Shown here: piece by piece, positions 10,434 to 19,159 of the stretch | How the letters are laid out: every line of letters begins with the position of its first letter | Numbering within the stretch: position 1 is the stretch's first letter | Assembly: GCF_021602155.1 (NCBI RefSeq) | Contig: NZ_BQHY01000009.1 | Location: 186,001-250,000 of the forward strand | DNA length: 64,000 bases | Direction: 5' to 3' | DNA from: Pseudomonas parakoreensis | GTDB lineage: Bacteria; Pseudomonadota; Gammaproteobacteria; Pseudomonadales; Pseudomonadaceae | Position numbers and translations under genes: made by a program | Notes under the pieces: generated by a model | Told to the model about the DNA's origin: nothing | The model's database searches: none | Seen by the model: only the letters and a program-made list of their open reading frames with translations

Positions 10434-10500
10434 CATCGCTGGCAAGCCAGCTCCCACAGGTCCTGCGCAAAACCCTGTGGGAGCTGGCTTGCCAGCGATG
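10434..10500. repeat. REPIN, GTGGGAGCTGGC type
   Basis: CATCGCTGGCAAGCCAGCTC (10434-10453 and on to 10460) faces its exact complement at 10474-10500 across 13 bases, between bioA and rsmE. Confidence 0.88.
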
Positions 10501-10538
10501 GGGCCGCCAGACTTTTACAAATTTTACAGAGACCCCGC

Positions 10539-11258
10539 ATGAGACTGTCCCGCTTCTTTATCGACGCCCCCCTGAGCACCGGCGAACACGAACTGCCGGA
10601 AGCCCAGGCGCATTACATCAGCCGCGTGTTGCGCATGGCCGAGGGCGATGCGGTGCAGTTGTTCGACGGTTCCGGCCATGAGTTTCGCGGCTCGCTGGTG
10701 GAAGTCGGCAAGAAACGCGTCGTGGTGCAGATCGACGAACAGCTCGCCGGCCAAGTCGAATCGCCGCTGCACATCCATCTAGGCCAAGGCCTGTCCCGGG
10801 GCGAACGGATGGACTGGGCGATCCAGAAAGCCACCGAACTGGGCGTGAGCGAAATCACCCCGATCTTCAGCGAGCGCTGCGAAGTGCGCCTGAAGGACGA
10901 GCGCGCCGACAAACGCCTGCTGCACTGGCGTCAGGTGGCGATCAGCGCCTGCGAGCAATGCGGTCGTTCGCGGGTGCCGGTGATTCATCCACCGGTACTC
11001 CTGGCGGACTGGCTGAAACAGACCGACGCCGAGCTGAAACTGGTTCTGCACCCGGTGGCCGAGCCGTTGGTCAGCCACGCCAAGCCTGCGACCCTGGCGT
11101 TCCTGATCGGCCCCGAAGGCGGCTTGTCCGACGCCGAAGTCGAGCAAGCCAAGGCCAACGGTTTCCACGCCGCCCGCCTCGGCCCACGCGTGCTGCGTAC
11201 CGAGACTGCGCCGGTGGTTGCACTGGCGGTGGCTCAGCAGCTTTGGGGTGATTTCTAA
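10539..11258 (+). CDS. rsmE: 16S rRNA m3U1498 methyltransferase
   Basis: Methylates N3 of U1498 in 16S rRNA with SAM, in the ribosomal decoding site. The 239 residues match the family length. The N-terminal PUA-like part contains HYISRVLRM. The C-terminal SPOUT fold shows QKATELGVSEITP, CEQCGRSRVPVI, the trefoil-knot loop LIGPEGGLSDAE, and the end LGPRVLRTETAPVVALA. Initiation at 10539 follows a weak AGAGA. The gene stands alone after a REPIN and converges with the next gene, with only 4 bases between the two stops. Confidence 0.96.
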   Translation: MRLSRFFIDAPLSTGEHELPEAQAHYISRVLRMAEGDAVQLFDGSGHEFRGSLVEVGKKRVVVQIDEQLAGQVESPLHIHLGQGLSRGERMDWAIQKATELGVSEITPIFSERCEVRLKDERADKRLLHWRQVAISACEQCGRSRVPVIHPPVLLADWLKQTDAELKLVLHPVAEPLVSHAKPATLAFLIGPEGGLSDAEVEQAKANGFHAARLGPRVLRTETAPVVALAVAQQLWGDF

Positions 11259-11262
11259 CCCG

Positions 11263-12165
11263 TCACTGCACCGGATCACTGATCGGTTTGGCGATGATTG
11301 CCTTGAGTTCGCTGGTCATCGGGAACTCAAGGTTCAAGCCTTTCGGCGGGATCGGCTGTTCGAACCACTTACGGTAGATCCCGTTGATCTCCCCCGAGCT
11401 GTACAGATCGGCCAGCGCCCCGTTCACCAGCGCGAGGAATGGCGGATCATCCTTGCGCACCATGCAGCTGTAGATTTCCCGCGATTGTTCCTCCCCCACC
11501 ACGACCCAGTTGTGCGGGTCCCGCGCCTTGGCCCGCTCGCCGTAGAGCAATGCGTCGTCCATGTAGAAGGCCGCTGCCCGTCCCGACTGCAGCATCTGGA
11601 ACGCCTCGCCGTGATCCTTGGCGCTGATCACGAACATGTTCAGTTTGTGGTCGAGGTTGTAGCTCTTCAGATAGCGCTCGTTGGTGGTGCCGGCGGTGGT
11701 CACCACGTTCTTGCCGCGCAGGTCATCGAAGCTGTGAATGCCGCTGTCCTTTGCGGTCAGCAACTGCCCTTTGACGTAGATGAAACCGTAGGAGAACGCC
11801 ACCTGTTTCTGCCGCTCGGCCGTCACCCCGGTGGAGCCGCACTCAAGATCAACCGTGCCGTTCTGCACCAGCGGAATCCGCGTCTGCGACGTCACCAGGT
11901 TGTACTTCACCTTCAGCTCCGGCAACGCCAGTTGCTGCTTGATCCGCTCGACAATCTTGCCCGCCAGCTCCACCGAATACCCCATCGGCTGCCCGGTGTG
12001 ATCGCCCACATACGAGAACGGCACCGAGGCGTCGCGATAGCCCAGGGTGATGCTGTTGGCGCTGGCGATCTTGCCAAGCGCGCCGGCCAGCGGCACTTCA
12101 TTGGCCTGTGCCTGGGCGCCGATGAACAGCGCCAGTGTGCAGCCGAGCAACGTGATTTTTTGCAT
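11263..12165 (-). CDS. Amino-acid ABC transporter binding protein
   Basis: Periplasmic binding protein of 300 residues, related to glutamate/aspartate-type (GltI/AatJ) proteins. The signal peptide is 1-21, ending AQAQA before NEVPLAG. Family 3 features are SITLGYRDASVPFSYVGD, MGYSVELAGKIVERIK, and GTVDLECGSTGVTAERQ. The ATG at 12165 is preferred over upstream in-frame codons because GGAG precedes it and it begins the signal peptide. The next gene upstream on the same strand encodes a DadA-like oxidase 41 bases away, so uptake and oxidation of an amino acid may be linked. No permease or ATPase genes are present here. Confidence 0.88.
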   Translation of the reverse strand: MQKITLLGCTLALFIGAQAQANEVPLAGALGKIASANSITLGYRDASVPFSYVGDHTGQPMGYSVELAGKIVERIKQQLALPELKVKYNLVTSQTRIPLVQNGTVDLECGSTGVTAERQKQVAFSYGFIYVKGQLLTAKDSGIHSFDDLRGKNVVTTAGTTNERYLKSYNLDHKLNMFVISAKDHGEAFQMLQSGRAAAFYMDDALLYGERAKARDPHNWVVVGEEQSREIYSCMVRKDDPPFLALVNGALADLYSSGEINGIYRKWFEQPIPPKGLNLEFPMTSELKAIIAKPISDPVQ

Positions 12166-12206
12166 TGTTATTCTCCGTTGTGGTTGGGGTGTTTTAGCAG
12201 AAACTG

Positions 12207-13448
12207 TCACGCCGCACGGGGATTGAACCCGTGCAGGTCAATGGATGTACGCTGCTGACCGATCAGTTCACTGAGCAACTGCCCGCTGCCGCAGGCCAGG
12301 GTGAAACCGAGCGCGCCGTGGCCGAGGTTGAGCCACAGATTGCGATACGCCGTGGCGCCCAGCAGCGGTACGCCGGTGGGGGTGGCCGGGCGCATGCCCG
12401 CCCATTCCACAGCCGCGTCGTAATTGCCGGCATCGGGAAAGGTGTCGCGGGCCTGGCGCTTGATCAGTGCCAACCGCTCGGGATCTACCGCCGGGTCGAA
12501 ACCGACGATGTCGACCATCGCCGCCACCCGTAACTGTTCGCCGATGCGCGCGTAGACGATCTTGCGGTCGTAGTCGGTGATGCTCACGTCCGGCGCCCGA
12601 TGCTCATCGCCGATCGACAAGGTCAGGCTGTAACCCTTCAGCGGATACAGCGGCAGGCGCAGGCCGGGCAGCGCCAGCAAGGGGCTTCGGTGCCCGGCGG
12701 CGATCACCAGTTGTTCAACTGGCAGGGGTTCGTTGCCAAGCTCAATCGCCGTAACGACGCCGTGGCTGTGGCGAATGCCGGTGACTGCCTGACCGAGGCG
12801 AAACTCGCAGCGACCCGACGCCGTCAATCGCGCCGCCAACTGCTGGCAGAAGGCGTGACAGTCGCCGACTTCTTCATCCGGCGTGTAGATCGCGCCTACA
12901 AACGGCGCATCGGTCAGTGCCGGTTCCAGCTGCGCACATTCGGCGGCGGACAACACCTGTTGTTGCTGCGGATCGGCCAAGCCCTTGCGCGCATGGTCGA
13001 AGTTGCCGGCATTGCGGAAGGTCACCAGTTTGCCGTTGCGCCGCCAGTTGAAACCGGTGAGCCCGTCATCCTCGCGCCAGCGTTTCAGCGTGCTCTGGCT
13101 GAACAGCGCCAGACGCAACAGATGCGCCGCGTTTTCCCGGTTGACCGAGGTGCGGCAGGCGGCGAGAAACGACGCCATCCAGCGCCACTGCGCCGGGTCC
13201 AGACGCGGGCGCAGCTTGAGCGGCGAGTCGCCGCGCAGCATCCAGCCGAGCGCCTGCAACGGCACGCCGGCATCAGCCAGCGGCGCCACATAGCGGTAGG
13301 ACAACTGGCCGCCGTTGGCGAAACTGGTTTCGCTGCCCAGCGACTGCCGCGCCTCGACCACAGTCACTTCGAAACCGTCGCGCACCAGCGCATAGGCCGT
13401 TGCCAACCCGATCACACCGCCGCCGATGATGCACACGCGCTGAGCCAT
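12207..13448 (-). CDS. D-amino-acid dehydrogenase-like FAD oxidoreductase
   Basis: FAD-dependent DAO/DadA-family enzyme of 413 residues that probably deaminates a D-amino acid, passing electrons to the respiratory chain. The N-terminus begins with VCIIGGGVIGLATAYAL (GxGxxG). It is followed by SLGSETSFANGGQLSY, as in DadA small subunits, and GHGALGFTLACGSGQLL closes the fold near the C-terminus. The residues around WAGMRPATPTGVPLLG also match. It probably is not the main DadA of the alanine catabolism operon, since no alanine racemase is adjacent. It shares a unit with the downstream binding protein and is divergent from a LysR gene. Confidence 0.86.
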   Translation of the reverse strand: MAQRVCIIGGGVIGLATAYALVRDGFEVTVVEARQSLGSETSFANGGQLSYRYVAPLADAGVPLQALGWMLRGDSPLKLRPRLDPAQWRWMASFLAACRTSVNRENAAHLLRLALFSQSTLKRWREDDGLTGFNWRRNGKLVTFRNAGNFDHARKGLADPQQQQVLSAAECAQLEPALTDAPFVGAIYTPDEEVGDCHAFCQQLAARLTASGRCEFRLGQAVTGIRHSHGVVTAIELGNEPLPVEQLVIAAGHRSPLLALPGLRLPLYPLKGYSLTLSIGDEHRAPDVSITDYDRKIVYARIGEQLRVAAMVDIVGFDPAVDPERLALIKRQARDTFPDAGNYDAAVEWAGMRPATPTGVPLLGATAYRNLWLNLGHGALGFTLACGSGQLLSELIGQQRTSIDLHGFNPRAA

Positions 13449-13515
13449 GTCCGTCCTTATTTCTATGTGAAGACGAGGCTGAGGTTAGGGTGAGGTGACA
13501 GGCGCCGAACAATGA

Positions 13516-13534
13516 ATAAAGATGCCAGACTTAT
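13516..13534. promoter_or_regulatory. Dyad in the dadA-like/LysR divergent gap
   Basis: ATAA and TTAT are separated by 11 bases, and the right half overlaps a TATAAA that may be the -10 of the LysR gene. This spacing is typical of LysR-type sites, but the arms are short. Confidence 0.3.
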
Positions 13535-13556
13535 AAACAAAGGTTATGGACTCACC

Positions 13557-14513
13557 ATGCGCCTTCGCCACATCGAGATTTTCCAGGCCATTCGCCAGAC
13601 CGGCTCGATCAGCGCCGCTGCGCAATTGCTGCACGTCTCTCAGCCGGCGGTGACCAAAGTGCTGCAGCACGCCGAGCAGCAGTTGGGCTTTCCGCTGTTT
13701 CTGCGGGTGCGCGGTAAATTGCAGGCGACTCCGGAAGCGCTGGAGCTGGAGCGCGAAGTCGACAAGGTCACGGAAAGTCTGCAAGGCGTGCGACGCCTGG
13801 CCCAGAGCCTGCGCCGCGAGCCCGGCCACAGCCTGCGGATCGGCGCGACCCCGGCGCTGGCGCTGTCGTTGCTGCCGCCAGCGATCCGGCAATGGACGGC
13901 ACAGTTCCCGGACATCGCCTGCGAACTCTCCAGCGCCCACAGCCGCGAGCTGATGCAGAATCTGCTGATGCGCGAAGTGGACGTGGCCCTGACGTTGCAG
14001 TTGCCGGATCATCCCGGATTGAAGGCGCAGGCATTGGCCTCGGGCGTGTTGGTGGCGCTGGCGCCGAAAGGTTACTGGCCGGAGGAAGAAGCCGGTCAGC
14101 CGTTGCCGCTGATGGCGTTGGCGGGAGCACCGCTGATCGGGCTGTCCAGCGCCGACCCGCTGGCTGCCCGACTCGACAGCTACCTGGAAGCGGTCGAGCC
14201 ACCGCCTCGCGTGCGGATCGCCGTGCAGACGTATTCGCTGGCGCGGGCGATGGTGGAGTCTGGCGCCGGGGTGGCGGTGATCGACCCTTTCACGGCACTC
14301 GGTGCTTCGCCGACCAGCACCGTAATCCGCCCGTTGGCGCCGCCCTTGCCGATCACGTTGTACGCAGTGACCCGCGCCACCGAACCGCCACCGCATACCC
14401 TCGGCGACTTGTTGCAGATGTTCAGCAGACGCGCGCAGATACAACTGCAAACCCTGGTCCCTGTGGGAGCTGGCTTGCCAGCGATTGCGGTTGCCCCATC
14501 AACACATGAGTGA
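13557..14513 (+). CDS. LysR-family transcriptional regulator
   Basis: A LysR-type regulator of 318 residues. The winged helix at 1-60 includes IRQTGSISAAAQLLHVSQPAVTK and the recognition helix. The effector domain follows from about residue 90. The start at 13557 (MRLRHIEIF) is chosen since LysR proteins begin this way; an in-frame ATG 45 bases upstream adds only a non-family stretch. It is divergent from the DadA-like gene, its likely target. The last about 18 residues (with PVGAGLPAI) are encoded by one arm of a REP element, so the native C-terminus was probably lengthened when the repeat removed the stop. Confidence 0.87.
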   Translation: MRLRHIEIFQAIRQTGSISAAAQLLHVSQPAVTKVLQHAEQQLGFPLFLRVRGKLQATPEALELEREVDKVTESLQGVRRLAQSLRREPGHSLRIGATPALALSLLPPAIRQWTAQFPDIACELSSAHSRELMQNLLMREVDVALTLQLPDHPGLKAQALASGVLVALAPKGYWPEEEAGQPLPLMALAGAPLIGLSSADPLAARLDSYLEAVEPPPRVRIAVQTYSLARAMVESGAGVAVIDPFTALGASPTSTVIRPLAPPLPITLYAVTRATEPPPHTLGDLLQMFSRRAQIQLQTLVPVGAGLPAIAVAPSTHE

Positions 14514-14552
14514 CTGACAGTCCGTCATCGCGGGCAAGCCCGCTCCCACAGG
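14461..14552. repeat. REP pair with mismatched arms, overlapping LysR end
   Basis: The left arm is the GTGGGAGCTGGCTTGCCAGC variant, while the right arm is the complement of the GTGGGAGCGGGC variant. The pair is therefore a hybrid of two subtypes. The left arm lies inside the LysR coding sequence. Confidence 0.8.
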
Positions 14553-14564
14553 ATTTGTGATGTT

Positions 14565-15182
14565 CTAAAGGACATAAAACAGAATCGCCACAAAGTGCAG
14601 CAGACTCCCGGCGATCACAAACAAATGCCAGATTCCGTGCGCATGCCGCAACCGGTGATCCAGGGCAAAAAAGATGATCCCCACGGTGTACAACACCCCG
14701 CCCGATGCCAGCCAGGCAAAGCCTGCTGTGCCCAGCGCCGCGATCAACGGTTTGACCGCCACCAGCACGATCCAGCCCATCACCGCGTAGATCACGATCG
14801 ACAGGATCCGCGCTTCCGAGCGTGGCTTGATCTCCTGCAGGATACCGATCAGCGCCAGCCCCCAGACAATCCCGAACAACGTCCAGCCCCACGGCCCGCG
14901 CAACGTCACCAGGCAGAACGGCGTGTAGCTGCCGGCGATCAGCAGATAGATGGAAAAGTGATCGACCTTCTTCATGATCGCTTTCTTGCGCCCGCGCACG
15001 CTGTGGTACACGGTTGAAGCGCTGTAGAGCACCAACAAGGTAAAGGCGTAGATCGCCACGCTGACGATCTTCCACGGACTGCCGTCGAGGCTGGCAATCA
15101 CCAGCATCCACACGCCGCCAATAAACGCAGCCACGGCCCCGACCAGATGCGTCCAGGCGTTGAGTTTTTCCCCGTGATACAT
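14565..15182 (-). CDS. Hemolysin III family membrane protein
   Basis: A seven-helix integral membrane protein of 205 residues in the hemolysin III/YqfA (PAQR-like) family. Its biochemical role in Gram-negative bacteria is unclear; relatives affect membrane lipid homeostasis. The N-terminal EKLNAWTHLVGA and the later VYHSVRG and GIWHLFVIAGSLLHF provide the conserved histidines of the family. It stands alone, between a LysR gene on one side and mdcR on the other. No cytotoxic role should be inferred from the family name. Confidence 0.88.
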   Translation of the reverse strand: MYHGEKLNAWTHLVGAVAAFIGGVWMLVIASLDGSPWKIVSVAIYAFTLLVLYSASTVYHSVRGRKKAIMKKVDHFSIYLLIAGSYTPFCLVTLRGPWGWTLFGIVWGLALIGILQEIKPRSEARILSIVIYAVMGWIVLVAVKPLIAALGTAGFAWLASGGVLYTVGIIFFALDHRLRHAHGIWHLFVIAGSLLHFVAILFYVL

Positions 15183-15267
15183 GTGTCGCTCACCTCAAGA
15201 TTCGTTACCGCAACGCGCAAGGCTCGGGCCTTGAGCGTAAAAGCGCAATGTTTCCGTTTAAAAGATC

Positions 15268-15296
15268 AAAAGATCGCAGCCTTCGGCAGCTCCTAC
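15268..15296. repeat. Single REP arm, GTAGGAGCTGC type
   Basis: AAAAGATCGCAGCCTTCGGC continues to AGCTCCTACA at 15296, without an opposing arm. It lies about 54 bases upstream of mdcR. Confidence 0.75.
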
Positions 15297-15349
15297 AAAG
15301 AGCGGCGCATACCGGGCACAATCGGTCGATACCAAAAAGAGTCCGCGCC

Positions 15350-16264
15350 ATGCTGATCGACGAAGAATTGACCCTGAAAAAACTCGAGGTGTTCCTCGCC
15401 TTCATGCGCACCGGCAATCTGGCGCGTGCCGCAGCCGAGTTGCAGACCAGCAATGTCAGCGTGCACCGGGCGATCCATTCGCTGGAAAGCGCCCTGCGCT
15501 GCCCGCTGTTCAAGCATGAAGGGCGCAACCTGACGCCCCTGGAAAGCGCCTACGTGCTCGAAGAACGCGCGCAGAAGCTGATCCAGGACGTGGTCGAGAG
15601 TGTGCGCCTGACTCGCGAGGCCGCCGGTTTCTCCGCTGAGCGCTTCAAACTCGGCTCGCTGTACTCGCTGACGGTGAAAACCGTACCGCAACTGATCATG
15701 GGCCTGAAGATCCGCCGCAGCGAACTCAACATCGACCTGATCCTAGGCTCCAACATCGACCTGCTCTACAAGCTGAAGAACATGGAAGTCGACGCGATTC
15801 TGGTGTCGCTGGACGACACCGTCAGCGACCCGGACTGCGAGCAGATCCCGCTGTTCTCCGACGACATTTTCCTCGCCACGCCGGCAGATTCAAGGTTCGC
15901 CCAACGCAGTGAAGTCGATCTGGCCGAGGTGCGTGACGAAACCTTTATCACCCTGACCCAGGGCTTCGCTACGCATCAGGACGGTATCCGGGTGTTCAAG
16001 CAGGCGGGGTTCGAGCCGAAGGTGGCGATGCAGGTCAACGACATCTTCACCCTGCTGAGCATGGTCAGCTCCGGGGTCGGCTATGCGTTGCTGCCGGGGC
16101 GGATTGCGGCGGTGTACGAGAATAGGGTGAAGCTGATCCCGTTGCAGGAGAAGTACCGCTTGCAGCAGCACATTGGCGTGGTCTTCTTGAAGGCCAAGGA
16201 GCGCGATCCGAATCTGCTGGCGTTGCTGGCGGAGTGTCGGATGTATGCCAATCGCCAGATCTGA
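15350..16264 (+). CDS. mdcR: LysR regulator of malonate decarboxylase genes
   Basis: A LysR-type regulator of 304 residues. The helix-turn-helix is at about 12-40 (AFMRTGNLARAAAELQTSNVSVHRA). The effector domain covers about 90-295. ATG 15350 gives the family start MLIDEELTLKKLEVFL; upstream in-frame codons run through a REP arm. It converges with madM and lies at the far end of the mdc operon, the usual place of MdcR in Pseudomonas. It should activate the operon in response to malonate, acting at the palindrome near 23712. The gene symbol rests on context plus the MdcR-like N-terminus. Confidence 0.82.
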   Translation: MLIDEELTLKKLEVFLAFMRTGNLARAAAELQTSNVSVHRAIHSLESALRCPLFKHEGRNLTPLESAYVLEERAQKLIQDVVESVRLTREAAGFSAERFKLGSLYSLTVKTVPQLIMGLKIRRSELNIDLILGSNIDLLYKLKNMEVDAILVSLDDTVSDPDCEQIPLFSDDIFLATPADSRFAQRSEVDLAEVRDETFITLTQGFATHQDGIRVFKQAGFEPKVAMQVNDIFTLLSMVSSGVGYALLPGRIAAVYENRVKLIPLQEKYRLQQHIGVVFLKAKERDPNLLALLAECRMYANRQI

Positions 16265-16277
16265 CACCGAGTTGCGC

Positions 16278-16346
16278 CCTTCGCGAGCAAGCTCGCTCCC
16301 ACAGGAGAATGCATTCCAAGTGTGGGAGCGAGCTTGCTCGCGAAGG
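16278..16346. repeat. REPIN, GTGGGAGCGAGC type
   Basis: CCTTCGCGAGCAAGCTCGCT (16278 on to 16303) faces its exact complement at 16321-16346 between the convergent mdcR and madM stops. Confidence 0.88.
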
Positions 16347-16375
16347 CGTCAGCGCAGACAACTGAAATTCCGGAT

Positions 16376-17140
16376 CTAGCCCACAATCCCGCGAACAATG
16401 AAGAACAACAGCGAAGGCCCCAGCAAGCACCCGAGCCCGGTGTGGAACGTCGCCGTCAACGCCCCATAAGGCACCAACCGCCGATCCGTCGCCGCCAGCC
16501 CTGCGGTCACCCCGCTCACCGTCCCGGCCAGACCACCAAACACCATCGCCGAACGCGGGTTATCCAGGCCCATCCAGCGCGCCGCGACCGGCGTGCCGAC
16601 CATCACCAGAATCGCCTTGATCAACCCGGTAGCAATCGACAGCGCCATCACATCCGAAGTCGCGCCAATAGCCGCACCGGTCACTGGGCCGACGATGTAG
16701 GTCACCGCGCCCGCGCCGATGGTGGTCATGCTCACCGCATCGCGATAGCCGAAGGCCCAGGCCATGCACGCGCCGACAATGAACGGCAACACCGTACCGA
16801 GCAGCAGCGCGATCACGCCAATCAACCCGGCCTTCTTCGCCTCGGTCGCCTGCACTTCGAACGCCGTGGCGACAATCGCGAAATCCCGCAGCATCGCCCC
16901 GCCCATCAGGCCGATGCCGGAGAACAGCGTCAGGTCGGCCAGGCCTTTTTGCCCGCCAGTCAGGGTGCCGCCGACCCAGGCCAGCACCAGACCGATGACG
17001 ATGGCAATCGCCGAGCCATGAATGCGCCCGAAGGTCAGGCGTTTGGAGAGAATCACCGAGACCCACATGATCACGCCGACGAAAGCGAACGCGGTGATCA
17101 GGCCGTTGTGTTCCAGACCGTTTTCAATGAGTGCCCACAT
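16376..17140 (-). CDS. madM: Malonate transporter subunit MadM
   Basis: Larger of the two membrane subunits of the MadL/MadM malonate carrier, thought to be a cation-coupled symporter. The 254 residues carry about eight hydrophobic helices, with Gly-rich loops such as GIGLMGGAMLRD and the central TIGAGAVTYIVGPVTG typical of MadM. It follows madL with one base between the stop of madL and its start. It is the last gene of the mdc operon. Confidence 0.93.
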   Translation of the reverse strand: MWALIENGLEHNGLITAFAFVGVIMWVSVILSKRLTFGRIHGSAIAIVIGLVLAWVGGTLTGGQKGLADLTLFSGIGLMGGAMLRDFAIVATAFEVQATEAKKAGLIGVIALLLGTVLPFIVGACMAWAFGYRDAVSMTTIGAGAVTYIVGPVTGAAIGATSDVMALSIATGLIKAILVMVGTPVAARWMGLDNPRSAMVFGGLAGTVSGVTAGLAATDRRLVPYGALTATFHTGLGCLLGPSLLFFIVRGIVG

Positions 17141-17141
17141 G

Positions 17142-17558
17142 TCAGCGACCTCCTACCGGGGTACCGACCGGGGTGACTTCCACCGGTTCGTCAGGCAACG
17201 GTTCGCCTTTATGGGTGCGGCTGATCAGGGCAATCGTGCAGCCACACACCACCACCGAACCGATGGCCGCCAGCACCGCCACCGGACCGCCGTGCAGGGC
17301 GGTGACGACGTTCTGTTGCGCGGCCATCGCCACCACCACAGGAATGTACATCGCGCCCCAGAAGCCGACGCCCATCTCGCAATCCTTGGTCATGCCGCCG
17401 CGTTTCTGCATCCACAACCGCGCGCAGATCAGCAGGATCATGGCGATGCCGACCCCGCCGACGTTGGATTTGACGCCCAGCAACACGCCGAGCATGTCAC
17501 CCATGATCACCCCTGCCAGCGTACAGATCGCCAACAGCGCCACACCGTAAATAATCAT
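17142..17558 (-). CDS. madL: Malonate transporter subunit MadL
   Basis: Small membrane subunit of the malonate carrier, 138 residues with four hydrophobic helices. The sequence includes MGDMLGVLLGVKSNVGGVG and the MQKRGGMTKDCEMGVGFW loop, characteristic of MadL. The ATG at 17558 has GAGGA 8 bases upstream; an in-frame TTG 15 bases earlier overlaps that site and is rejected. A 66-base gap with no terminator separates it from mdcH, so it is likely in the same transcript. Confidence 0.93.
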   Translation of the reverse strand: MIIYGVALLAICTLAGVIMGDMLGVLLGVKSNVGGVGIAMILLICARLWMQKRGGMTKDCEMGVGFWGAMYIPVVVAMAAQQNVVTALHGGPVAVLAAIGSVVVCGCTIALISRTHKGEPLPDEPVEVTPVGTPVGGR

Positions 17559-17624
17559 TGTTGTAGTCCTCAAAGTGCATCGTCGAATGTTGTTTTTGTT
17601 GTTCGAAGCCTGAGTCGCGGCGGT

Positions 17625-18545
17625 TTAGGGTCGGCGGTCTCCCTCCTCTCGCAACAGCGCCTGCAAGGTGTCCAGACGCGCACTGTCGAAGGCAGTGACC
17701 GTGCCCGATTCGAACACCCGGCGCGCCAGCCCGGTCAGCACCGCACCGGGCGGCAGTTCGATCTGTAAACGCACGCCGCGCTCGTAGGCGCTTTGTACGG
17801 TGCCGCGCCAGTCCACCACGCGGCACATGTTGAAAGCGAGGTCGTCGCGCAGGGCGTCAGGCTTGATCAGCGGACGCGCGCGGCTGCCACTCAGGTAGGC
17901 GATTGTCGGGCGCTTCAGTTCAACCTTGGCGAAGGCTTTGGCGAGGATTTGCGCAGGTTTTTCCAACAGCGGACAGTGCGACGGCACGCTCACCGCCAGA
18001 CGTTTCGCCAGACCGGCGCCACGACTGCGCGCCAGTTCCGCCACCCCTTGCATCGCCGCGTCACTGCCGGCAATCACCACCTGGTTATCGGCGTTGATGT
18101 TGGCCAGGTACACCGGCGACTCCGCGCTGTGCACCTGCGCCAGCAGCGTTTCGACGGTGGATAACTGCAGACCGATAATCGCGGCCATGCCGTAGCCCTG
18201 TGGATAAGCCTGCTGCATCAACTCGCCACGCAGGCTGACCAGATGCAACGCATCGCTGAAGCTCAGCGACCCGGCGACCACCGCTGCCGGGTACGCACCG
18301 ATGGACAGGCCGGCGACGTAATCCGCCGTGAGTCCGTCCTGCAGCAACTGCCGCGAGGCGGCGACCCCGGCGATCAACAGGCACAGCTGAACCGCCCGGG
18401 TGCTGCGCAGCGCATCGGCCGAATCGAGCAGCGAGACATCCTCACCGAGCACGTCGCTGGCCTCAATCAAGGTTGCCCGAGGCAAACGCTGGAGCATGCC
18501 CGGTTGCTGCGCGCCCTGGCCGGGGAACACCAACAGGCTGCTCAC
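17625..18545 (-). CDS. mdcH: Malonate decarboxylase epsilon subunit, malonyl transferase
   Basis: Malonyl-CoA:acyl-carrier-protein transacylase that primes the MdcC carrier protein with malonate. The 306 residues match the FabD fold: GQGAQ at 9-13, the nucleophile Ser81 in GLSIGAYPA, and a catalytic His in VSVPSHCPLL near 190. The start is a GTG at 18545 that overlaps the mdcG stop in GTGA, with AGGAG upstream. A GTG 24 bases upstream in the same frame lies before this site and is less likely. Confidence 0.93.
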   Translation of the reverse strand: MSSLLVFPGQGAQQPGMLQRLPRATLIEASDVLGEDVSLLDSADALRSTRAVQLCLLIAGVAASRQLLQDGLTADYVAGLSIGAYPAAVVAGSLSFSDALHLVSLRGELMQQAYPQGYGMAAIIGLQLSTVETLLAQVHSAESPVYLANINADNQVVIAGSDAAMQGVAELARSRGAGLAKRLAVSVPSHCPLLEKPAQILAKAFAKVELKRPTIAYLSGSRARPLIKPDALRDDLAFNMCRVVDWRGTVQSAYERGVRLQIELPPGAVLTGLARRVFESGTVTAFDSARLDTLQALLREEGDRRP

Positions 18546-19159
18546 GCTGCCTGCTCCTGCGGGTTCCACGGGTCAGTGACCAGACAGGCCTGATGCTGAG
18601 TTTTCAGCAGCACCCGGGCCGAACCGCTGGCCCATTCGCGCAGCGCCACAGCACCAAACGGCGTCTGCAATTGCATATCCACCCGGCATACAGCCTGATC
18701 GAAACCCGCGACCAGTTTGCGTGCCTGATTACGGGTGATCAGCTGCGGGGTACGCAGAATCAGATCGAGGTCACTGGCCGCGTGCATCGCGGTAAAACCA
18801 CTGGCCAACTCAAATCCGACACTGCCGCTGACACCCCAGACCCAACCACAATCATCGAGCATCGGCCGCAGTTGTTTGAGTGCCTGCATCACTGACAGAT
18901 CGTGCTCGCAATCGACATGACAAAGCGCCTCCGGACTGATCCGACGCACGATTGCATCAAGACTCATGAACGCCGCCAGGCGCTGCTCACGCAACACACC
19001 GCGAATACCCACCGCGACCCAACCTTCTGCACTCACCGCGCGCCGCACCACCACCGGTTGCCCGGCAGCCAGCGACTCGATCGCCCACTGCGGCGCATCC
19101 GCTGGCAACTGCGCAGGAGTCATGCCCCACAGCAGGTCGTGGGCCAATGGCAAGTTCAC
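18542..19159 (-). CDS. mdcG: Phosphoribosyl-dephospho-CoA transferase MdcG
   Basis: Attaches the 2'-(5''-phosphoribosyl)-3'-dephospho-CoA group, made by MdcB, to the serine of the MdcC carrier protein. The 205 residues are MdcG-like, with PLAHDLLWG near the N-terminus and the nucleotidyltransferase-type segment GVSGSVGFELASG followed by the acidic SDLDLIL. The preferred start is a GTG at 19159 that overlaps the mdcE stop as GTGA, the same layout as mdcH; a second GTG immediately upstream at 19162 is possible. Confidence 0.9.
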   Translation of the reverse strand: MNLPLAHDLLWGMTPAQLPADAPQWAIESLAAGQPVVVRRAVSAEGWVAVGIRGVLREQRLAAFMSLDAIVRRISPEALCHVDCEHDLSVMQALKQLRPMLDDCGWVWGVSGSVGFELASGFTAMHAASDLDLILRTPQLITRNQARKLVAGFDQAVCRVDMQLQTPFGAVALREWASGSARVLLKTQHQACLVTDPWNPQEQAA

